A DNA stretch of 64,000 nucleotides from Clostridium algoriphilum. Its GTDB lineage: Bacteria; Bacillota; Clostridia; Clostridiales; Clostridiaceae. Of this stretch, positions 1-8,116 are shown one piece after another (positions within the stretch are counted from its first letter, which is position 1; each line of letters begins with the position of its first letter). Below the pieces are notes generated by a model. That model saw only the letters and a list, made by a program, of their open reading frames with translations. It was not told the origin of the DNA and did not search any database. Both the position numbers and the translations under genes were made by a program. Location of the stretch: contig NZ_JAIZZK010000012.1 of assembly GCF_020443705.1 (NCBI RefSeq), positions 45,048-109,047 on the forward strand, written 5' to 3'.

Positions 1-978
1 ATTTTCAACTACAAATATATCATCAAGTCCAGATATAACTATTTGTTTACCATTACTAATAATAATGTTATTACTGCACTCAAAGTTTTGTACATCACCC
101 ATACAAACGTTATTGTCGCAGTCTTTCTCAGAAAACCTCTCTACTGCCTCCCAGCTACCAACATCATCCCATCCAAAGTTTCCTGGAATAACGAATATTT
201 CTTTTACTTTCTCCATAATTCCAAAATCTACAGATATGCCCTCTATTTTACGATACTTTTTTTCAAGTACTCTATGGTAATCTTCTTTGCTGGTTGATGC
301 TATTTCACTTAACAATTTATATGTTTCTTTCATATGAAGTCTTGTAAGTCTTAAAATATTAGCAGCCTTCCAAATAAACATTCCACCATTCCAAAGATAA
401 TTTCCATCTTCTAAATACTCCTTAGCCGTATCTAAGTCTGGTTTTTCTACAAACTTGTTAACGCATCTAACTTCGAAACCATTCATTTCACTATCCATAT
501 CGCTGTAATTTATATATCCATAGCCCGTTTCCGGTCTATCTGGTTTCATTCCTATGGTTACTATTGCATCGCAATTTTTATTTACAAATTCATCAGCAGT
601 ATTTAACACTTTAAGAAAGCTGTCTTCGTTCTGAATAATATGATCTGATGGAAGTACTGCTATTGTAGCGTCTTCATATATTTTATTAATATGAAAAGCA
701 GAAAGTGCTATGCAAGGTGCTGTGTTTTTCCCTACTGGTTCTGCGATAATGTTTCTGTGAGGCAAATCAGGTATCTGCTCCTTAACTAAATCCATGTATC
801 GATTTCCTGTTACTATAAATATTCTTTCTATAGGAATAAGTTTTTCTAACCTTTTAACACTCATTTGAATCATTGTATCCTCGCCAGTAAGATTTAAAAA
901 CTGCTTGGGTTTATCTTCAGTGGACAAAGGCCAGAATCTAGTTCCTTTCCCCCCTGCCATTATTAACGCACATAACAT
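1..978 (-). CDS. manC: Mannose-1-phosphate guanylyltransferase, C-terminus cut by window edge
   Basis: Forms GDP-mannose from mannose-1-phosphate and GTP, a donor for surface polysaccharide. Translating the minus strand gives a reading frame of about 326 codons that stays open to base 1. It starts MLCALIMAGGKGTRFWPLS, the nucleotidyltransferase signature (GGxGxRxWPLS), and later shows LPSDH, an NGGMF segment and FVEKP, all typical of the ManC/GMP family. I chose the ATG at 978 because GGAGG lies 8 nt upstream; an in-frame ATG at 984 is too close to that site. The next gene upstream (1018-1686) has the same direction with a 39-nt gap, so the two are probably co-transcribed. Only the C-terminal end is missing, so a fused isomerase domain cannot be ruled out. 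Confidence 0.9.
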   Translation of the reverse strand, partial: MLCALIMAGGKGTRFWPLSTEDKPKQFLNLTGEDTMIQMSVKRLEKLIPIERIFIVTGNRYMDLVKEQIPDLPHRNIIAEPVGKNTAPCIALSAFHINKIYEDATIAVLPSDHIIQNEDSFLKVLNTADEFVNKNCDAIVTIGMKPDRPETGYGYINYSDMDSEMNGFEVRCVNKFVEKPDLDTAKEYLEDGNYLWNGGMFIWKAANILRLTRLHMKETYKLLSEIASTSKEDYHRVLEKKYRKIEGISVDFGIMEKVKEIFVIPGNFGWDDVGSWEAVERFSEKDCDNNVCMGDVQNFECSNNIIISNGKQIVISGLDDIFVVEN

Positions 979-1017
979 GTACATAACCTCCCCTTATAAA
1001 TTGTAATTGAACTCTGC

Positions 1018-1686
1018 TTAACTAGCCTTATCATCACCGAATAGTACTCCCACCGTTTTAAAAATAAGTATTATGTCCACTATTGTGTTCCTATTCATTA
1101 AATACTCAACGTCCATTTCCATCCATTCTTCAAAACTAACATCGCTCCGTCCATTTACCTGCCAATAACAAGTTAAACCTGGTTTTGCAACTAATCTTTG
1201 TTTTTGAAAGGACGTAAACTGCGCCACTTCTTTGGGAAGACTTGGCCTTGGTCCAACTAGTGACATTTCTCCCTTTAATATATTAATAAGTTGAGGTAAC
1301 TCATCTAAGCTTGTCTTTCTTATGAACTTTCCTATCTTAGTTATTCTTGGATCTTCTTTTATTTTAAACATAGGTCCTGACATTTCATTCTCCTCTTCAA
1401 GCTTATGTAGAAGACCCTCTGCATTTGTACACATGGATCTAAATTTATACATCATAAATCTATTACCATCTTGTCCAACTCTACTCTGCGCAAAAAAAAT
1501 AGGTCCCTTTGAATCTATCTTAATCCAAATGGCCACCACAATCATCACTGGGCTTACTAATATGATTCCACATAAAGCGCCTATAATATCAATTAATCTT
1601 TTCACTATAAAATACCCTAAGTTCTTCTCGTTTTTTGAATAAACCTCATTTTGTCTTACGTTTGAATCTTCTCTTGTCTTTTGCAT
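1018..1686 (-). CDS. Undecaprenyl-phosphate sugar-1-phosphate transferase (bacterial sugar transferase family)
   Basis: Likely loads the first sugar-1-phosphate onto undecaprenyl phosphate at the inner membrane face. The 222-residue protein has one N-terminal membrane segment (about residues 28-55, after KRLIDI), then the family motifs GPIFFAQSRVG, YKFRSM, TSLDELPQLINILKGEMS, VGPRPS and the C-terminal KPGLTCYWQVNGRS. This is the short form of the WcaJ/CpsE family that lacks the N-terminal multi-spanning domain. The ATG at 1686 has a GGGAGGG site just upstream. It precedes manC in the same direction. A second enzyme of this family occurs at 29718-30311, so the window encodes two initiating transferases and probably two polymers. 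The sugar specificity cannot be read from sequence. Confidence 0.92.
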   Translation of the reverse strand: MQKTREDSNVRQNEVYSKNEKNLGYFIVKRLIDIIGALCGIILVSPVMIVVAIWIKIDSKGPIFFAQSRVGQDGNRFMMYKFRSMCTNAEGLLHKLEEENEMSGPMFKIKEDPRITKIGKFIRKTSLDELPQLINILKGEMSLVGPRPSLPKEVAQFTSFQKQRLVAKPGLTCYWQVNGRSDVSFEEWMEMDVEYLMNRNTIVDIILIFKTVGVLFGDDKAS

Positions 1687-1751
1687 TCATATCCCTCCCT
1701 TATTTTTATAATATGCAAATTTCGACTTGTCTATAAATGTGTTAGTAATGT

Positions 1752-1761
1752 GTATACCATA
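1752..1761 (-). promoter_or_regulatory. Candidate extended -10 element upstream of the 1686 transferase
   Basis: The minus strand reads TATGGTATAC here, containing TGGTATAC, a near match to an extended -10 (TGnTATAAT). It is about 66 nt upstream of the transferase start. The same 10-mer occurs at 2035-2044 and at 32476-32485, both in long non-coding stretches upstream of polysaccharide genes. No convincing -35 was found. Confidence 0.35.
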
Positions 1762-2319
1762 GTATGTACATTAAATACTTATTTACATTTTTAATCAAAT
1801 TTTAATATTTTTCAATTTAATACCATATTTTTTTGTAAATAAATATACCTTGAAATATTACATACAAGGGGTCAGCCATTATACATTTATTGACTTAATG
1901 TTGTATTTTGTATAATTGTTGTTTTATATATAATAGAACATTAACGTTCTATCTATTTTTTTTATACAACTATAGCTTTAATTAAATATTCAATTCAATA
2001 AGTTAAATATAATATAATTTTTAGTATATAGAGAGTATACCATAATTCTACATAATGTGTGTTAAGATTTTATTAAGTTTGTTATACACGACACAAATAT
2101 GCATATTTGTTGTATTTTTTTATGCATCTTTTTATATATATTTTACATTTTTATTTTTTATATTCTTATCAAACTAAAGTTTTTGAAAAAATACGTTAAA
2201 ACTCGGTTAATTAAAGTAAATCTTATACCTATATTAAAAAAACTTAACGCGAATAAACTTAATCTCATAATTAGTTAAATGTTAACACTTTATATTACAC
2301 TGTATAACTTAATCCTATT
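1762..2319. other. AT-rich intergenic stretch, no gene
   Basis: No open frame with a ribosome binding site was found. It holds a second copy of the TATGGTATAC element (2035-2044, minus) and a short near-palindrome at 1933-1952 (ATAGAAC, 6-nt spacer, GTTCTAT) followed on the plus strand by eight Ts. Otherwise it is poly-A/T-rich sequence consistent with a promoter region for the left-hand polysaccharide genes. Confidence 0.5.
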
Positions 2320-2358
2320 AAAAAAGCACACTCCCATTAGTATAGGAATGTGTTTTTT
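2320..2358 (-). terminator. Rho-independent terminator after the pyruvyl transferase
   Basis: On the minus strand CACATTCC pairs with GGAGTGTG (8 bp, one G-U) around a short loop, flanked by A-run and T-run. It lies 51 nt after the stop codon of 2410-3567, closing the two-gene unit. Confidence 0.8.
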
Positions 2359-2409
2359 AATAACTTTGTTTATATATATATCTTTTTAAGGGTATAGTGC
2401 ATAAGTTAA

Positions 2410-3567
2410 TTAAGCAACATCTTTGACATTTAATGCTTCTTTTAAATAATCCATTGCCTTTTTACGTTCAACTTCTAAAATTTTTGAAACATGTGTATAA
2501 TCAGCTTCAAAGATTTGCTCCTTTGTACTAATGTTTTTCGCTAATCGTGATTCAAGGTTTAATGTTGAAAGTAATGTATCTATTCTTGAATTCATTGATG
2601 GCATTGCTCCTTCTCTATCAAATACCATAAACGGTGTACCCATTAATACCGAGAATATAACACCATGAAAGGAATCAGTACAAAAGATACTTGCTGAATT
2701 TATATAATCTATATATTCACTAGGAGAGACCTTATATGTTTCTCCATCTGTTATGTCTGCCAAATTAACAATTTGCAATTCATTGTCCTTAGCTATTGTT
2801 CTTATTCTTTTCATATTAACTTCTGATATTCTCTCCATAAAGTATGTTAATAGATATTTTTTTTCTGGCTTGCTTACTGCCTTATCCGAAATAGCTATCC
2901 ATTTTTCTTTTGAAAGCATTAATGTTGGGTCAATTAAAACACTGGCTTCTCTACCTGTTAATTCTTTAATAATATCTGCTCCTGCTTCTTCTCTAACAGA
3001 TAAACACGACATTTGTGATAACCAGGCTTTATAACTTTTTTTATAATACTGAGGTATTTCCGCTATCCCGAAACTTGGAGAATATGTTATCCTCTTACTT
3101 GGAGAAGCGAAAGTTAAAAAGTCAATTCCAGAACCATATCTAAAATTAGGATTCCAAACTTGGTCACTTCCCGTTACAAAATAGTCGAATCTACTTGATA
3201 AATCCTTTGGAATATTATTATCTGATATACTATAATCTGTTTCTGATATATTCACTTTAGTAAAGTTTTTAAATCTCTCTACTCTTTTAGTTATATTTGT
3301 ATGTATTTTATTTTTATTTATATTTTTCCATATAATAAATTTAACTCTAGTGAAAAGTCCTTTTATTCCTAGTCCCATTAATCTTTTTATTCTTCCTACT
3401 GCTCCAATATCCTCTTGAGTTGCACCTGTATGTTTCGTGTTGTTAACAAGTGTTTCCACAGAAAATCCTAATGATTTTAACACTTCTTGTGAAGCATAAT
3501 TTTGCAATCTATTACCATAGTTTTTATAATCGTTTATTGTTAATATTGCTATCTTTTTCTTTTTCAA
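2410..3567 (-). CDS. Polysaccharide pyruvyl transferase family protein
   Basis: Expected to add a pyruvyl ketal to a sugar of a surface polysaccharide (CsaB/WcaK-type family, PF04230). The 385-residue sequence opens with KIAILTINDYKNYGNRLQNYA, the typical N-terminus of clostridial members, and has DYFVTGSDQVWNP near residue 125, followed later by SPSEYIDYINSASIFCTDSFHGVIFSVLMGTPF and a predicted Rossmann-like C-terminal half; the TDSFHG segment is characteristic of the family. The gene directly follows the FrhB-like gene 3632-4822 (64-nt gap, same direction), a pairing seen in many polysaccharide loci. A strong terminator follows. The acceptor sugar is unknown. Confidence 0.88.
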   Translation of the reverse strand: MKKKKIAILTINDYKNYGNRLQNYASQEVLKSLGFSVETLVNNTKHTGATQEDIGAVGRIKRLMGLGIKGLFTRVKFIIWKNINKNKIHTNITKRVERFKNFTKVNISETDYSISDNNIPKDLSSRFDYFVTGSDQVWNPNFRYGSGIDFLTFASPSKRITYSPSFGIAEIPQYYKKSYKAWLSQMSCLSVREEAGADIIKELTGREASVLIDPTLMLSKEKWIAISDKAVSKPEKKYLLTYFMERISEVNMKRIRTIAKDNELQIVNLADITDGETYKVSPSEYIDYINSASIFCTDSFHGVIFSVLMGTPFMVFDREGAMPSMNSRIDTLLSTLNLESRLAKNISTKEQIFEADYTHVSKILEVERKKAMDYLKEALNVKDVA

Positions 3568-3631
3568 TTTATTTCTCCTTAGTACTTATTTTTGATTAAG
3601 TTTTCTTTTAATCAAATTTTCTTCTTTGTTA

Positions 3632-4822
3632 TTATCTGACTAACTTAACAATCTTTCTTTTTACAAATCTAAGTGCTCTCTTACTAAATGTAACTTTTCT
3701 TTGGAACCATGATGGTGGACTCATGTACTTTTTGATTACAAAGTTAAAATTTATATCATTTAGATCTTTAAAAAACTTATCTCTGCAACTTGGTATATCT
3801 ACAGAACTAACTATAGACGGATTTCCTTGTATAGCTTGTCCTAAATCACATTTCTGCGAGAAGATGTTATCTTTGCAGCCTTCTAACATTGTATTACCTT
3901 TATCAGTATTTATAAATATTAGTGAAGTTCCTTTATCATCATCAAGTTCAGGGTATTTACCGGCTATTCCCCAAAAGTCTCCAAGGGTAATATCACTAAC
4001 TCTTGGAATACCCACATACGAGCATTTATAGCAGGAAGGCCTTAAATAGTAATTCCTTAAGAAACCCATCATATATGCATCCATTCCAAATGTTTTACTA
4101 TATTCCAAATCTTTATCAAAATGGATTGATACAGAGTAATTCTTCCATCCAGTTTTCTTATCTCTAAAAGTTACTTCTTTAATACTAGAATCATATTGAA
4201 GTTCTAGATTTTCCTTATACTTTTCAAATACAATAGGGGATGGTACACCATGGCATACTATATCACAAGTATATAACTGCTCATATTCGATTTGAAGAAA
4301 ACTATATATACCTGCTATTTGACAAGGTGTTCCTACAAACAACACTTTTTTGCCTTCTTTAAGGTAATCCTTAGCTTTCTTAAAAGTATCGTTAATGTCG
4401 CTTTGAACGTATTTAGAACCCCTTAATTGTTTTAAGCCCTCTAATGTATTAGCCTCTTTATGAATTACATTAAGATCACTATTATATCCTGCTCCAAACA
4501 CCACTCCATCATTTGATATTATACTCTCTGCTATGCTTGTGAATACACCACCAGATGAACTGTCACCACGGATGTCTTTGTTTGTATTCCAGGCTGCATA
4601 ACAAGTTGGCGAATCATAGGATCTTACATTAGAATAGATTTTGAGTTCAGGACATACCTTTTCACATAATCCACAGCTAATACAATCATCTTTATTAACT
4701 TTTGGATACCAAAAACCCTCGACATCAGTAACCATCTTAATGCAATTTTGGGGACATATATTGTAACATGCCTTGCATCCTGAGCAATTTTCTTTATTTA
4801 TAATGTTAACGATATAAGTCAC
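3632..4822 (-). CDS. FrhB-like [4Fe-4S] protein (coenzyme F420 hydrogenase/dehydrogenase beta-subunit family)
   Basis: A redox protein of the FrhB_N/FrhB_C family with a ferredoxin front end. Residues about 13-27 (CSGCKACYNICPQNC) and 47-58 (CISCGLCEKVCP) give two 4Fe-4S cluster motifs; the SSGGVFTSIAE segment near residue 90 and the CDIVCHGVPSP and TLGDFWGI stretches are FrhB hallmarks. Length (396) is usual. Clostridia do not make F420, so the partner is probably ferredoxin or a flavin; this is inference. It sits immediately before the pyruvyl transferase gene in the same transcription unit, so it probably acts in polysaccharide modification, perhaps on the same sugar. Its exact reaction is not established for this family context. 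Confidence 0.85.
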   Translation of the reverse strand: MTYIVNIINKENCSGCKACYNICPQNCIKMVTDVEGFWYPKVNKDDCISCGLCEKVCPELKIYSNVRSYDSPTCYAAWNTNKDIRGDSSSGGVFTSIAESIISNDGVVFGAGYNSDLNVIHKEANTLEGLKQLRGSKYVQSDINDTFKKAKDYLKEGKKVLFVGTPCQIAGIYSFLQIEYEQLYTCDIVCHGVPSPIVFEKYKENLELQYDSSIKEVTFRDKKTGWKNYSVSIHFDKDLEYSKTFGMDAYMMGFLRNYYLRPSCYKCSYVGIPRVSDITLGDFWGIAGKYPELDDDKGTSLIFINTDKGNTMLEGCKDNIFSQKCDLGQAIQGNPSIVSSVDIPSCRDKFFKDLNDINFNFVIKKYMSPPSWFQRKVTFSKRALRFVKRKIVKLVR

Positions 4823-5066
4823 GCCCTTTTCTTCATTTTTAGATATTATATTAAATATATTTACTCTAATTATTTATCTTAATATATTCTATAGCAAAAT
4901 CCATTGTTCTACTAAATTTATTGTGTTATTATACATAATATTAAAAGTTACTTTAACAGTGTACCTTAATTATATCATGATACTACAAATTATGTAGATA
5001 GTTCTTATATTCTTAACATCTTTAATTTTCATAAACTACTATATTTTTTCTTTTAATTACTCTATG
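4823..5066. other. Intergenic stretch upstream of the FrhB-like gene
   Basis: About 240 AT-rich bases between the FrhB-like gene start and the terminator of the next transcription unit. It should contain the promoter of the FrhB/pyruvyl transferase pair; TATACATAATAT-type stretches are present but I cannot single out one promoter. No gene seen. Confidence 0.4.
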
Positions 5067-5096
5067 CAAAAAAACCAGGAGATAAACTCCCGGTTT
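5067..5096 (-). terminator. Rho-independent terminator after 5158-5526
   Basis: Minus-strand hairpin AAACCGGGAG / CTCCTGGTTT (10 bp, one G-U pair) followed by a run of seven Ts. It lies about 60 nt beyond the stop codon of the small gene 5158-5526. Confidence 0.85.
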
Positions 5097-5157
5097 CTGT
5101 ATTTTCTAGAAAATATTTTTTTTAAAATATTATCAGAAGATTTTACTATTATAAAAA

Positions 5158-5526
5158 TTATTTATTTGCAAAGGACCCTACTCTTTTTAATGTTTTTTTC
5201 TTTGCAAACTTCTTGGCAATTCTTTTATCATATAATAGTTTTGCTTCTTCAAAAACTTTTTCATCTATTTCTGTTTTACCTAATTTTTCAAGTGCTTGAA
5301 GTAAAATTTCCTCCGCTACCGCTGAAATCACTGTAGTATTTCCTGCTTTATATTCTTTATATTCTTTATCATGTTTCTTATAAATATCATCTCTAAATGA
5401 CTTTCTCTTTTCAGCCATTTCCTTTTTTATTATCTTTTCTGCTTCTGAAAGAATTTCATCATCCACTACGGTTTTACCGTTGTTTTTAAGTATGTCTTGT
5501 ATAAAGGTTCCTGTAAGCGTAGCCAT
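5158..5526 (-). CDS. Hypothetical 122-residue charged protein
   Basis: I do not recognise this family. The protein is soluble, highly charged (Lys/Glu-rich) and predicted mostly helical; it shows two loosely similar halves (SEAEKIIKKE near residues 26-35 and FEEAKLLYDKRIAKK near 93-107, each after a short D/E-rich lead such as VVDDEIL and IDEKVF), hinting at an internal duplication of a roughly 65-residue unit. No signal peptide or membrane segment. The start ATG at 5526 is preceded by a G8 tract in AAGGGGGGGGA, an unusual but workable Shine-Dalgarno. It is a single-gene unit with its own terminator, located between the FrhB-like gene and the YtxG/YtxH-like pair. Confidence 0.75.
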   Translation of the reverse strand: MATLTGTFIQDILKNNGKTVVDDEILSEAEKIIKKEMAEKRKSFRDDIYKKHDKEYKEYKAGNTTVISAVAEEILLQALEKLGKTEIDEKVFEEAKLLYDKRIAKKFAKKKTLKRVGSFANK

Positions 5527-5639
5527 ATTAAATCCCCCCCCTTAATTATTTTCAAATACCTCTTCCAAATAAATTTTTACATAAATGTCATCAAACTACA
5601 TTATACTCCTATTTACCTTTTTTAGCTTTATTATATGGT

Positions 5640-5673
5640 AAAAAAAAATGATTTCTGTACAATTCAGAAATCA
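5640..5673 (-). terminator. Rho-independent terminator after the DUF948-like gene
   Basis: Minus strand: TGATTTCTG, 7-nt loop, CAGAAATCA (9 bp perfect) followed by eight or nine Ts. Located about 65 nt beyond the stop at 5740. Confidence 0.88.
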
Positions 5674-5739
5674 CTTCTCGGTTTACTAATATCCTTTTTT
5701 AGAATGTCCTTATCTTAACATAGATCTAGATCAATTCTT

Positions 5740-6081
5740 CTATCTTTTTGTTGAGAATATGTTTTTTATAATATGTGAAATATCTACCATATACACTAAA
5801 TATCTTTGAAATGATTCTGTTGACCTAAGTGAACTGGCGGTTGCCTTAACTACTACTTCACTAACATCTTTTACATTGTCAGTTATTTCAAACCAATTTT
5901 TAAATGTTTTGGGTAAAGTAGACAATATTTCATTGATGTTATTTTCATTCTTTTTAATAATTAAATTCACACTTGATAAAGTTTTAATAAGTTTTAACAA
6001 TCCTATTATAAGTAGAATTAAAATTGTTAAACCAAGAAAAACCAATATGCCTTGTCCTAATTTAAATATGTCCACATACAT
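5740..6081 (-). CDS. DUF948/YtxG-like membrane protein
   Basis: Small protein with one strong N-terminal membrane segment (LGQGILVFLGLTILILLIIG) followed by a helical region with regularly spaced polar residues, like the DUF948 family to which Bacillus YtxG belongs. The frame is open from a GTG at 6093, but I prefer the ATG at 6081 (MYVDIFKLGQG), with GTGGTG seven bases upstream; the ribosome site is weak either way. It follows the YtxH-like gene by about 30 nt in the same direction, the same partner gene pair (ytxG-ytxH) known as a general-stress operon in Bacillus. Function at the molecular level is not known for the family. Confidence 0.75.
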   Translation of the reverse strand: MYVDIFKLGQGILVFLGLTILILLIIGLLKLIKTLSSVNLIIKKNENNINEILSTLPKTFKNWFEITDNVKDVSEVVVKATASSLRSTESFQRYLVYMVDISHIIKNIFSTKR

Positions 6082-6111
6082 TAATAACACCACTATTCTT
6101 TAATGATTTTG

Positions 6112-6513
6112 TTATTTGTTATTTTCGTTTTTATCAACTATATTGGTTTGTCCCTCAATTGAAGATAAATCTTCGTTTTGACTTACAGTATCCTTTGAAG
6201 GTTTTTTTTCATTTAAGTATTCAGAAATTTTCACTTTAGCATCTGTAACACTTTCCTTGACGTCAGTAACTTTATTGTCAATAGTTTCCTTAAGTTCTGT
6301 AGTTTTTTCTTTAATATTGTTTGTAAGGTCCTTTGACGAACTAACAATATCTTCTCTAGTTTCTTTACCAGATTTAGGTGAAAAAAGTAATCCCCCTAGT
6401 AACCCACTAAGACTTCCAGCTGCAGTACCGAAAAGTACCTTTTTAGCAGTTTTGATTTTTGACTTTCTTTGTATTGCTTTTTTTTGTTTTTCAAACAAAT
6501 TTAAAAATTTCAT
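6112..6513 (-). CDS. YtxH-like general stress protein
   Basis: The 133-residue protein carries the YtxH domain: a glycine-rich hydrophobic stretch (FGTAAGSLSGLLGGLLFSPKSGKET, about residues 28-52) containing the conserved GLLFxPKSGKETRxD motif, then a long Lys/Glu/Asp-rich amphipathic helix (about residues 55-105) and a polar tail. YtxH proteins are associated with the membrane and are induced by general stress and other conditions in Bacillus; the biochemical role is unknown. The start at 6513 has an excellent AAAGGAGG site. It is the first gene of a two-gene unit with the DUF948-like gene downstream. Confidence 0.85.
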   Translation of the reverse strand: MKFLNLFEKQKKAIQRKSKIKTAKKVLFGTAAGSLSGLLGGLLFSPKSGKETREDIVSSSKDLTNNIKEKTTELKETIDNKVTDVKESVTDAKVKISEYLNEKKPSKDTVSQNEDLSSIEGQTNIVDKNENNK

Positions 6514-6587
6514 AATTTTTTCCTCCTTTAAAGTTAAACCCTATATGTACTTTATTCAATATATGTATTCTATACAATATATTGGTT

Positions 6588-6621
6588 TTTGTCAATGTAT
6601 TAATCGTAATACATTGACAAA
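6588..6621. repeat. Perfect 15-bp inverted repeat between permease end and ytxH start
   Basis: Arms 6588-6602 and 6607-6621 pair perfectly around a 4-nt loop (ATCG); the left arm reads TTTGTCAATGTATTA. It lies 30 nt past the permease stop, so it probably ends permease transcription, but neither strand has a proper T-run, so it may instead be an mRNA-stabilising hairpin or an operator near the ytxH promoter. Confidence 0.7.
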
Positions 6622-6650
6622 TAATTTTAATAAGGTAGTTTATTTCAATT

Positions 6651-8072
6651 TTAAGACTTTGGTTCACTATATTGTCTTGGTTTACTATGTTGGAGTATAC
6701 TATGGTGCCTACCATATACAAAGTATATTGCTAGTCCAATTGCTAACCAAATTATAAATCTAATCCATGTTTCTAAAGGCAATGCTGACATTAAATAAAA
6801 ACAAGCAAGTATAGTAAGAATAGGTATAAGTGGTACCCAAGGACATCTAAACTTTCTCTCAGCATTTGGCATAGTTTTTCTGAGTACTATAACACCAATT
6901 GAGACTAAGACGAAGGCAAATAATGTACCTATATTACATAGTTTTATTATCTCCTGTAATGGTAAAAGTCCTGACATAATCGCAGCTATACAACCTGTGA
7001 TTATTGTACAAAGTGTAGGTGTTTTGTGAACTGGGTGCACCTTTGAAAACGCCTTTGGAAGTAGTCCATCTCTTGACATTACCATAAATACTCTTATCTG
7101 TCCATAAAGCATTACAAGCAGTGTTGAAATCATTCCTATGACTGCACCGGTTCCAACCAAGGCTGCACCCCAGTTAATACCAAAACGAGTCAATGCATCT
7201 GGAATAGCGTTATTCTGACTAATTTCTTTAAATGGAACCATACCCGTTATAACAACTGCAACTGCAACGTAAAGTACAATTACAACTCCTAGGCATATAG
7301 CTAGTCCCCTTGGTACATCTCTCTTTGGATTTATAGTTTCCTCTGCCGCTGTTGAAACTGCATCAAACCCAATATAAGCAAAGAACATAATTGAAGCACC
7401 TGCCATGACACCTGTCCATCCGAAAGGAGCAAATGGCTTATAGTGAGCTACACTAATATGAAATACGCCAAGTACTATGAATAAAATAATTACGCCAATT
7501 TTAATTAAAACTATGACGTTATTTAATTTTGCACTTTCTTTTATACCTATATATAATATGTAAGTTACAAGTGCAACTATAAGAACGGCCGGTAAATCAA
7601 TAATGCCACCTGATGCTGGCCCTGTCGTTATTGCTGCAGGCAAATTAAGCCCAGCAGATTTTAACAGCCCTACAAATGTTCCTGACCACCCTGATGCAAC
7701 TGCAGCTGAGGATACTAAATATTCAAGCATTAGATCCCATCCTATAATCCAGGCTATTATTTCACCAAAAGCAATATAGGAGTATGTATATGTACTACCT
7801 GCAACTGGGAACATTGTGGCAAGTTCCGCATAAGTAAGAGCACAAAGTCCGCTTGTTATTGCGGCTACAATAAATGATAAAACTACTGCCGGGCCTGCCA
7901 TATGAGCACCAACACCTGTTGAAACAAAGATTCCTGTACCAAGTACTGCACCTATTCCAAGTGCTGCAAGGTCAAATGCTGTAAGATTCTTTTTTAAATC
8001 AGTTTTTTTGGCGGCATGAAGCTCCATTTTTAGTGATTTTTTCTTCCACATTCTCTTCCAAATATTCTTCAA
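6651..8072 (-). CDS. APC-superfamily amino acid permease (cationic amino acid transporter type)
   Basis: Twelve or so predicted membrane segments over 473 residues. The N-terminal region LTAFDLAALGIGAVLGTGIFVSTG and the following AGPAVVLSFIVAAITSGLCALTYAELA are signature regions of APC transporters of the YfnA/CAT type, and FFAYIGFDAVSTAAEE in the middle is a strong family marker. Probably imports an amino acid by proton-coupled symport; the substrate is not predictable. The start is likely the TTG at 8072, supported by GAGGAG nine bases upstream. The orphan sensor kinase gene 8117-9199 precedes it by 44 nt in the same direction, so they may be co-transcribed; a short palindrome with a T-run on the + strand lies between them. 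Confidence 0.92.
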   Translation of the reverse strand: MKNIWKRMWKKKSLKMELHAAKKTDLKKNLTAFDLAALGIGAVLGTGIFVSTGVGAHMAGPAVVLSFIVAAITSGLCALTYAELATMFPVAGSTYTYSYIAFGEIIAWIIGWDLMLEYLVSSAAVASGWSGTFVGLLKSAGLNLPAAITTGPASGGIIDLPAVLIVALVTYILYIGIKESAKLNNVIVLIKIGVIILFIVLGVFHISVAHYKPFAPFGWTGVMAGASIMFFAYIGFDAVSTAAEETINPKRDVPRGLAICLGVVIVLYVAVAVVITGMVPFKEISQNNAIPDALTRFGINWGAALVGTGAVIGMISTLLVMLYGQIRVFMVMSRDGLLPKAFSKVHPVHKTPTLCTIITGCIAAIMSGLLPLQEIIKLCNIGTLFAFVLVSIGVIVLRKTMPNAERKFRCPWVPLIPILTILACFYLMSALPLETWIRFIIWLAIGLAIYFVYGRHHSILQHSKPRQYSEPKS

Positions 8073-8116
8073 TTTGTTTTTCTCCTCGCGTAAATTAATC
8101 TTTAGATTAAATTTTT

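Noticed and set aside
8073..8116. T-box or amino-acid riboswitch before the permease
   Set aside because: The gap after the kinase gene is only 44 nt, too short for a riboswitch; it contains only a small palindrome.
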